Positions 1 through 8,200 of a DNA stretch of 20,563 nt are shown one piece after another. Made by a program: the position numbers and the translations under genes. This DNA is from Rhizaria sp. SCN 62-66 (taxonomy: Eukaryota > Rhizaria, unplaced). The DNA lies in NCBI GenBank assembly GCA_001724265.1, contig MEDY01000455.1:1-20563 (forward strand), written 5' to 3'. A model generated the notes under the pieces. That model had not been told where the DNA came from. It worked only from the letters and a program-made list of their open reading frames with translations, and searched no databases. Numbering within the stretch: position 1 is the first letter of the stretch; each line of letters opens with the position of its first letter.

Positions 1-494
1 CTCGATCTTGGCCTGACGGTTCTGCACGGTGAGCTTGACAGTGACACGGAGACCCTTGAAGGCCTTGGTGGCAGCAGCAACGTCATCGGCAATCTTCTTA
101 GCGGACTGTAGTAGCGTTAATAAAGAGCGCAAAACAAAGCAAAGGAGTGAGAAGCATGTTGTAATGCCGAAATCAAACGACGGTTTCAGGTATCATCGAA
201 AAGGGGTTGACAATAGGGTTGATTGAGTGAAAGACGTACCAGACCAAGGGGACCGACCTTGGGGGCAAGGGCGGTGGCACCAGCAGCCTCACCACCGAAG
301 CAGCGGAGGGAGACTAAAGAAGGAAAAGCGAGAAGAAAAGTGGTACAAAAGAGAGAAAAAGTTGTGAGTGCAAGCTTAGAGAAGAAAAAGAGGAGGCATA
401 GGAGGACAGGAGCTGGTGTAGAGTAGGACGGGAGAGCTGAAGGGTTTTGAAACGTACTGATGGTAACCTCGTTGGGGTCAAGCTTGGGCGGCAT
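1..494 (-). CDS. RPL12: 60S ribosomal protein uL11 (RPL12), 5' part, three exons visible
   Basis: A component of the large cytosolic ribosomal subunit that binds the GTPase-associated rRNA centre at the stalk base. Exons on the minus strand are 494-458, 313-240 and 105-1. They join to 72 codons in one frame; the gene continues off the left edge. The protein starts [10 protein letters not shown] and continues with [20 protein letters not shown] and then [17 protein letters not shown], which is the eukaryotic uL11 N-terminal domain including the GATxALAPKxGPLGL signature. Introns 314-457 (phase 1) and 106-239 (phase 0) both begin GTACGT and end AG. The ATG is directly preceded by TTTTACAG behind a pyrimidine run, so the start codon probably sits at the first base of an exon after a 5'UTR intron; I could not place that intron's donor. 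It lies head-to-head with CCDC22. Identity is near certain; the C-terminal half is outside the window. Confidence 0.95.
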
Positions 495-1628
495 CTGTAA
501 AAGAGAATGCAAAAAAAGATAATCAGGGTTGACGTGAGCACATCAGACTCAGAAGGGCCGAGCGCAGGACAGCAAAGAGAGGGAAGTGCGGGGGGCGCTT
601 GTCTGCGCTTGTCTTTAGGGTTTGGCGAGCCCCAGCAACAACGGGCTTGGTGTACGCGGCACATGCGTCAAATAGCTCTGCCAAGCAGCGAGACAGAACG
701 AAAGACACGTGGCAAAACAGATAACGCTCACTACATTGTTGCAGATGACACTTATGTTATGCTACGAGCATGTTTTGTTCGTGGCTTGAAGGCCAAGCTC
801 AAAATGGGCTATCGGGCAGCTTGGCAGTCGTAGAAATCGGTAAACATGGCACCAGCGCGCGTGCTAGAATATTAAATGAAATCGTCGCTGAACAGTTCTG
901 CGCATAAAACATGGCAGCAGTTGCAATAGGGATCCTTTGATTACAGAAATGACCGGGCAAATGGGTCGTCACAGACTCACCGCAGCTCCCCGTCCCAGTC
1001 TCGGCCCGCTCCGGTCCACTGAGGGTGGATTGCGCACTTTTAGTTAGGCCGGAATGATTTTTCGCGAACCGATGCAGATAAATCCTTCAAAATACAAAAG
1101 CTCTTCAGAATTACTACTCCTAAGCTTAAATATACATTTATCGCGTTTCAACATCTTAAATATATGTTATACTTGATGATTTTACACCACCGTCAATTGC
1201 TAGTCAGGTGTAAATGCTGTTTGAAAGTTTCCATGTAGTAGATCACATTGATAGTCTTGAGTTGAACAACCTTGCATTCCAATTTTAAAATAAAACGCTC
1301 TTGAAAATTCTTAAACATATCTTGGTTTTGTGTAGATGAACATGAATGTCTTGCTTAGTATGATGCTTAGATTGCAGTGAGGGGGACGAGACTGTGAGCG
1401 GGTGGGCGACGAGGCCAACAATGAATCAGCCTTCAGTTCTCCACCATTCTAACGTCATTTCTCTTGTAAGCTATACCAGAGATCATTCTTGGGTTAACAC
1501 CTTTAAATATCTTTTTAAACTTCTTCTGCTATTGATCTCACATCTGTGCAATCTCTTTCCTTCCCCTCTTGCTTCTCTCACACTGCTCTGCTTGGGCTTG
1601 GCTATCGCGCAGTCGACTCGTCCTCACA
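495..1628. promoter_or_regulatory. Divergent intergenic region between RPL12 and CCDC22
   Basis: About 1.1 kb without a convincing gene. Bases 495-1000 are moderately GC-rich and probably hold the RPL12 5'UTR with an intron. Bases 1080-1540 are AT-rich. A 14-bp element, TTTTTCGCGAACCG, lies at 1058-1071 and recurs exactly, inverted, in the other divergent promoter of this window. A pyrimidine-rich stretch (about 1546-1605) precedes the CCDC22 start. Small ORFs here have no recognisable similarity or codon pattern and are taken as chance. Confidence 0.5.
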
Positions 1629-4600
1629 ATGGCCGATATCGACAGCATCATCTTCCCTATCCTTAAGGATATCGGATGGTACGTCTATACGTCTTTGTCT
1701 TTCTCCCTCAGTCCTTGATTGCCCCTTTGCATTCGCCACACTCGTCACAAAGCTATGTCCTTGCCCTCAAGGTTCTTCGTATTTTCCGTTGTTCTACACC
1801 AACGCGTCTCTTCTGTTTCGCTTTGCTTCTCTCCGTGCAGTGACTTGGGCGACACGACGAGCCTCAAGGCCCTGTCGGCGGACCAAGTTTACCACATCGC
1901 CGCCCGCTGCCTCAACTCCATCACCCCGGACCTGAAGCTTCCCCCCACCATGCCGGCCAACAATGCCTCCCGTTTCCGCGTCACTACCACGGCCGCCAAC
2001 GGCATCAAGGACATTGGCTTCACAGGCGACATTGGTTACCAGACCTTTTTGTACCCTTCGGAGGCTGATATCCGCCGTATTGTATCCTTTTTGGTCGACA
2101 AGGTGCCCCGTGTCGAGCGCGCCACCGAGGACCAGGTATTTTTCATTTCTATCTATTATTCGCAAATATTTCCCTCTATCTTGCTATCTACGGATCATCA
2201 CAGTTTTAACGCTCGTTCTATACCAATTCAATATATTTTCTGTAATTTTACTTTTTCAACGTGTTTTATTGTGCTCTATATCTCACATTCAATTCTCGCA
2301 CCATTTCTTCCTTCGATTTGCTTTGCTTTGCTTTGTTTGTTTCCCTTAGGGCGCGTCTTCGACGTCGAGCTCCCTCTCCGCTCGCGCCAACACTGCCCTC
2401 GCGGCCTTTACCCAGGCCAAATGGACTCTGCTCACGCCCTCTGTGCGCCGCCCCGCCCAGGCCTCGGCGCCCTTTGCCGCCACGCCCCTCACTCTACCCT
2501 TGCCGCCCAGTGTCCGCTCCGCCGACGCCGCCGCCGCCGCCGCCGCCGCGGACAACTCCAACTCGAGCGTTGAGAGCGGCAGCAGCGGCCGCGGCGCCAC
2601 CGCCAAGACCCTCTCGGCCGCGCGCGCTGCATACTGCCTCAACTACCAGCCTCTGGTCTCCACGCAGCAGCCCGCTAATAACGCTGTCACCGCGAGCTCG
2701 AGCGCCGCTGCGAACGGCGCGAACGGCGGCTTCGGCTCGGGCTCCGTCTCCGCCGCGGCCGCCGCCTGCGTCTCGGCCGCCGCCGCTCGCGCTAGCTCCC
2801 GCCTGCTCCCGCTCCCGCCGTCACTTTTTGATCTCGCGGCCCGCGACTCGACGCGCGCGGAGCGGGAAGCGCTCGCGCTGGAGCCAGGGGCTGCGGCCGC
2901 CCGCGCCGCCGCCCGCGCCGCGCTCGCCGGCATCGTCGCCGGCTCGCTGCGGTCAGCGCTGGCGGCGGCGGCGGCGAGCAAGGGGCGCAAGGGCGGCGCC
3001 ACGCTCGATGCCGCTGCGCTGGCCGCGCTGAAGGCTAAGTTCTCCTCGGCCTTTGCGCGCCGCGCTGATTTCACTCAGGTACGTCTATTAATTAATTAAT
3101 TAATTAATCATTTAACCAATCGCACTTACACAAAGAAATGCTGTTGCATTTACCAATAGTCATGTTCAATCGCGTTTCTAAGAGAAGACAAGAGCGAGGG
3201 ACTGGACTTCAAGTCGACTTGCTTTGCTGATACTTTTGCAAGGATATATTTCAGTCAGCCGTTGTCAGATAGGCTTGTTTACAAAGAATTCAACTTTATC
3301 ATAGCATCCACTGTCGAAATCTTTTATAATATGTCTCACAAACTCTTTCTTATCTCTCTTTTTTCCCCTCTAACCCTGCTTTGCTTCGCAATGCGTTGCT
3401 TCCGTTGCCCAAACAGGAGAAGGACTCTGCCGACTCCGGCCTGAGCAAGGAAGAGCTCGACGCGCGCGCCAAGGCCGAAAAGGAGGCCCTTGACGCGGCC
3501 CGCGCCGCCGAGCTCGACGCGCTGCAAACCGAGCTCGCGCGCCTCCTGGCCGAGGCCCGCCAGCGCGAAACCGACGCCGAGGCCGCGGCTAATGAACTGC
3601 GCCAGCGTGAAGCCGCGCTGGCCGAGGCCGCGCGCGCCGCGGGCGAGCTGGAAGCGACGCGCCGCGTGAAGCAGCGCGTGCTGGACCTGCTGCCCAACGC
3701 GGCCGAGAACGTCGGCAAGCTGCAGCAGCTGGCGGACGACAACGCCCGCAAGGCGCTGCTGCTGGGGGCCGAGTGGGAGAAGGTTCGCTCCCCTCTCGTC
3801 GACGAACTCCGCACGAGACGGTCGATTCTGCGCGCGCGTGCCGATGATATTGCGGCCAAGGTTGCCGAGATCAAGCGGATGCGCCAGCTCATGAAGGATA
3901 TGGTTGCGGAAGTCAAGGAGAAGGACGAGACCTATGCCGCCGCGCTGGCTGAGCTTAACGCGCTCCCCAAGAGCATCAACCGCCAGGTATGTCAGTATTT
4001 CATCATATCCGTTTTTAAATTAAACTATAATGACATGTTTGTATAATTCAACTTTGTTTCGATTTGGAACTCATTTTTAAGCTTGATTGGCGAATGTATA
4101 TGTGTTAAGCTATCTCATCAACAATTTGTCGAATTTCTCACGGCTCTCGCTTTTTACTGTTGTGCTCTTTGATGTTTTCAACTCGTTTTAATAGGTGTAC
4201 ATCAAGCGCATCACGGACATCATGAAGAACGTTGCAACGCAGCGCGATGACATCCGCAAGATCCTCGATGACGTGCGCGGCGTGCAGAAGGAAATCGCGG
4301 CCAAGGGCGAGGCGGTCAAGCGTTCGTTTGACCTGGCAGATGAGCTGGTGTACCGCACGGCCAAGGTCAAGAAGGACGCCACCGCCATCCAGGTACGGTT
4401 ATATGGGACATATGACCGCTTCTATTCACGCTTAAACTTATGTGACACATGTCTCAGCTGTGTTATGTCTTATTTTCATGTTAATTTACTCACATCTGCG
4501 ATATATCTCGGTTTTTGTTCTTTGTTTTTGTGCATCCTAGGTGTACCGTCACATTGTGTCGCTGCGCGCCGGCTTCGGCGACATCGTCGACAAGGTCGAG

Positions 4601-4768
4601 GAGGGCGGCCGCAAGGGCAACAAGGTGCGCGAGCTCGAGCAGGAGATTGAGACGCTGGAGGCGCGCAACACCAATCTTAACCTTGAGCGTGTGACGGAGG
4701 ATTTGACGCAGGTGCAGAAGGAGAATAAGGAGCTTAAGGAGAAGCTGCGTGCGATGCAGAACGCGTAA
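1629..4768 (+). CDS. CCDC22: CCDC22, CCC/Commander complex subunit, six exons, 689 aa
   Basis: In animals CCDC22 pairs with CCDC93 in the CCC complex, part of Commander, which works with Retriever and WASH to recycle membrane proteins from endosomes; it also touches cullin ligases. Exons are 1629-1678, 1841-2135, 2350-3078, 3417-3986, 4195-4392 and 4541-4768; intron 1 is phase 2, the rest phase 0. Residues 1-115 form the NN-CH (calponin-homology-like) domain; the RFRV...DIGF...GYQTFLYPSE block closely follows human CCDC22 (SARFRL...DLGY...GYQNFLYPSE). Residues about 190-300 are Ala-rich and low complexity. From about 370 a coiled coil follows, with the family blocks VLDLLPNAAENVGKLQQL, GAEWEKVRSPL, TDIMKNVATQRDDIRKIL, VQKEIAAK and FDLADELVYRTAKVKKD, ending in a last heptad-rich exon. 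Human CCDC22 is 627 aa. The start at 1629 gives the conserved N-terminal helix. Donors are GTACGT, GTATTT, GTACGT, GTATGT and GTACGG. Confidence 0.93.
3087..3108. repeat. (ATTA)n microsatellite in CCDC22 intron 3
   Basis: Five and a half perfect copies of the tetranucleotide ATTA, just inside the donor of intron 3 (3079-3416). It is likely length-polymorphic and has no visible function. Confidence 0.9.
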
Positions 4769-5284
4769 GGTTGCTTACAGAATGCCTACTGCTGTACATG
4801 TACAATGTATCATCATATATTGAGCTTAAGAGAGCGAGTGTTATGGAGTGGTATTGATTGATAGTTTCTTGTTTGGTTATAAATATTGTTTTCGTGTCGT
4901 TTATTAGGCAATAAAGTATGCCATTATTTTATTTCGCTTCTGGGTAGTGCGATCTTGGTCTATATTCGTTTACTTTAGCCCTGCATGCGGAGATGTGATA
5001 AAGCAGGACCTCGATCGCGATCGCGAGCGCGCCTTCAGCCAGCTGACTTTTCAGAGATTGCTAGACTTCATTTGTCCGTCGTTACACATTTCGCTGACAT
5101 CAATATAATTAATAGTGAGATCAATGTATGTTCACTAAATTATATTTTCTTCAATTGCGTTTTTGTTGAACCATAGACTGAACGAGGCCATACCTCCGTC
5201 TTTGTCCGATCACACTCTTCACACTACGTGTCCAAGCCACAGTAACTCCACGTCTAGCCGCCCCTAGGCCCCACGTGGCGCACG
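4769..5284. promoter_or_regulatory. Spacer: CCDC22 3' end and RING-BRCT gene promoter
   Basis: A 516-nt gap without a supported ORF. The left part is AT-rich 3'UTR with an AATAAA hexamer. The right part has a CG-rich patch (5011-5031) and, within 60 nt of the next ATG, three ACGTG cores: 5226-5230, one within CCACGT at 5248-5253, and the palindrome CCACGTGG at 5271-5278. The CCACGT at 5248 and the ACGTGG at 5273-5278 could also form a stem, with a CTAG in each arm. bZIP or bHLH binding is possible, but nothing in the sequence proves it. Confidence 0.35.
4910..4915 (+). terminator. Candidate AATAAA polyadenylation signal for CCDC22
   Basis: A canonical AATAAA hexamer 142 nt after the CCDC22 stop, in AT-rich sequence. 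It is the only clean AATAAA on the sense strand shortly after any of the complete genes, so this signal may not be obligatory in this organism. Confidence 0.4.
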
Positions 5285-8200
5285 ATGCCCTCGCACAAGG
5301 CCTCTTTGACGGACGTGCATAAGCGGCCGCTGACTCTGGACGATGTTGTCGCAGATATGAAGCGGGATGTCACTTGCAAGCTCTGGTATGTCATCTCTAC
5401 GAACACACTTAAAACGACTTATATACCTCTTAATATTCTTCCTTCAGAGCAAATGCGCAACAAAACACTCGTTACAACATCAACGTGACACCTGCTATAG
5501 CTTTGTTCTTCTAAGCTCACAATTCATTGTTCTCCACTCATTCTCTCTGCGCACGTCTCTCCCTCTTGTTCTTGCTTTGGCGATATGTGTTGTATATGTG
5601 TATGAACAGTGACCAAGTCATGGTCAACGCAACCACAACCCCGTGCCAACATCACTTCTGCTTTGATTGCATTAACGACGAGAAAGTCAAGAAATGCCCC
5701 GAATGCCACGGTCTCTTTTGGTCCTCTGACCTCCACACTGACCCTGCTGTCGCCTTTCTCGTCGATATCTACCACACCATCGCCGAGACCGTGGGCAGGA
5801 GGGGGCGGCTTAACTTCGACGGCGCGGCCGATGGCGACGCTCTCGACGCCAGCGACAACGATGATGACCTCCGTGACGATAGCGACGCCGAGTCAACCAC
5901 CGAGGGTGGCTCTGGCTCAGACTATGATGACTCTCTTGACCAACAACCACAACAACTTTTCGGTGGCAATGACGACGACAGCACACGCGGCACTGGTTCC
6001 GCGAGTTCCCGCCGTCGTTACAAGCGCGCTCTGGCGCAGGGCAGGGCTGCCGAGGCTGCGGCCGCTGCGGCGGCGGCTGCCACTGTCGCCAGCGGTCTGT
6101 CTGGTTACGACGAGATCGTCGCACTCATGAAGCCTGACGCTGCCAGCGCGGGAACGTCAGGTACCCGTGACGCCCGTGACTCCAGCTCGAGCTCTAGCGC
6201 CAGTGCGCGCGCGTCTGCGAGTGCGAGCGCTGCGGCGGCTGGGGATGCTGAGACGGAGACCGAGAGTGGCAGCGACAGCGATGTTGTTATCACGAGCAGC
6301 AGTACCCATGACGGAACACGTGGTCGTGCTCGCCATGGTGGTAGCAAAGCAACGACAACGGCAACATCAGTCAGCAGCAGCGTCGTCATCGTCGATGACT
6401 TGTCGTCAGACAGTGATGCCCCTCCTCAAGCAACTGCTGCTGCTGCTGTTGCTGCTCGCGGTCACTCTGCTGCTGTTTCTAGCGGTGGCCGTGGCGCTAG
6501 CAGCGTTATCACTGCGCGTCGCGGCGGTGTACGGCCTAAACCTCCTCGTGCACAAGCAAGTACGACCGTGTCTTCGTCTCAACAGCAGCAGGCTAAGGGG
6601 GTACTTACATCTGTCATCGGTCCCTGTGGTTTCCCTTTACAACCCGTCAGCGTCTGCTTTACCGCCGTACCCCCTGCGCAGCGTAGCGGCTTAACTTCCC
6701 TCTGCGCGCGGCTTAACATCACCGTTCACACCAACGCCGCGCTCGCCACGCACCTCGTTACGCCACTGTACGGTGCATCTGCACTGCTGCCTGCTGCGGC
6801 GAGGAAGCTGGACCAAATTGCGACGATGTTGCTCAAGCAGCAGAAAGAGAGCTTTCTCTCCGTCACGAACGCTAACACAAGCAGCACCGCGAATAGCACG
6901 AGTAATAACGCTAATATTAGCACGAATAATCCCGCGAATAGCGCGAATAGTAACGCTAACTCGGGCTCTAGTTCTGGTTCAAGCAACACTGTTAGTGGTA
7001 GTAACAAAAAGCTGTACAGCACAATCAGTCGTACCGCGACGATGTTCACAAGCGCAAGCTCTGCTAATGCAAGTGATACCAGCTCTAGCTCTAGCTCTAG
7101 CTCTAGCTCTAGCTCTAGCGCTAGCGCTACTGATGCTTTCGTTGCGAACAGCAGTGACGGCAAGAGCGATGTTTCGAACGAGAACAGTGTTGCGACCGCG
7201 TTGATCGACAGCAACAACGCAACCCTGCTGCGGATGCCGACTTCTATCCGCTCACACACCAGCACAAGCAACAACAACAGCAGCAGTAGCGTCAACGCAA
7301 ACGCAAGTGGCACGAATGCTGCGAGCGTGAGCGCGAACAACAGCCAGAGCCAGCCCACTGCGAACATCACTCTCACTCCGAGAAGTCACAGCGCAAACAC
7401 AACAGCCGCAGCTACGACTGCAACGACAGGGCCCTATGGTTTAGCTGACACTCAGTGCCCCTTTCTGCTCCGTTCTAGCAACACTCTCGCTTCTCTGCGT
7501 TTCGCTCGCCGTACAATCTCCTATTTACGCGCACTGCAGTGCGGAAAGCCGATCGTTGACCCTTCGTGGTTAGTCACGCTCGCAGCCTGGCGTGACGCTG
7601 ATAAGCAGCAGCAGCAGCAACAGTTAAGTCAAGCCGCGTTGTCAGATCAAAGTCAAGCCGCCACGGCGATGTCGGACCACGGTCACAGCTCCAGTACCGT
7701 GGGTGCCGGTGTTGGTGCCGGTGCTGGTGTCTCGGGGAGCGTTAAAGTTAAGCCGCGCTGGTATTCAGACGTGTACTTAGACGCGCCGCACGAGAACCCT
7801 TACATGGCGTGGGGAGAGGTAAGGGGTGGCGTCTCAGCAGCGCCGTTGCTGTATAAAGATCTGGCCCATACTGCACTCGCTCTCTCTTACAGCAACAACA
7901 CCACCAGTAGCAGCCCTAATAGTGCAAGTGTGAGTGGGATCTCAAGCTCTAGCTCCAGTGCGACTGCGACAGCGAGTGCGAGTGTGAGTGCTGTAAGGGC
8001 TCCATTATCGTCGTTTCCTCGCTCCCCCTTAGCTCGTTTGCCTCAGTCTAGCTTAATCACCCCACCGTCCAGTCTGTTACGCGGAGCTACCGTGTGGCTG
8101 GCGCCTCTGGGCGACAGCAGCGACCCGACGCCGGAGCAACTCGCGGAACTCGTGGCACGCGCGGGCGGCACGGCCACGGGCACCGGTGGTTCTAACAGCG

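Noticed and set aside
507-833. 108-codon plus-strand ORF upstream of RPL12
   Set aside because: It overlaps the probable RPL12 5'UTR or intron, has no domain or codon pattern, and lies in a divergent promoter region.
985-1020. CCCGTCCCAGTCTCGGCCCG-like stretch similar to 19702-19721, considered as a shared element or tRNA remnant
   Set aside because: Only about 13 nt match with an indel, there is no box A/box B pair, and no cloverleaf could be drawn.
2261-3031. 256-codon Pro/Arg-rich ORF over CCDC22 exon 3
   Set aside because: Out-of-frame reading of the Ala-rich CCDC22 exon; the CCDC22 frame is supported by splice phases and conserved flanking exons.
5012-5023. 12-bp palindrome CGATCGCGATCG upstream of the RING-BRCT gene
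   Set aside because: About five 12-bp palindromes are expected by chance in a window this size.
6726-7376. Long hydrophobic Leu/Val-rich ORF on the minus strand (216 codons)
   Set aside because: It is the antisense shadow of Ser/Asn-rich repeats (AGCTCT, AAC, AGC) in the RING-BRCT exon; it has no start context, no homology, and its composition is explained by the repeats.
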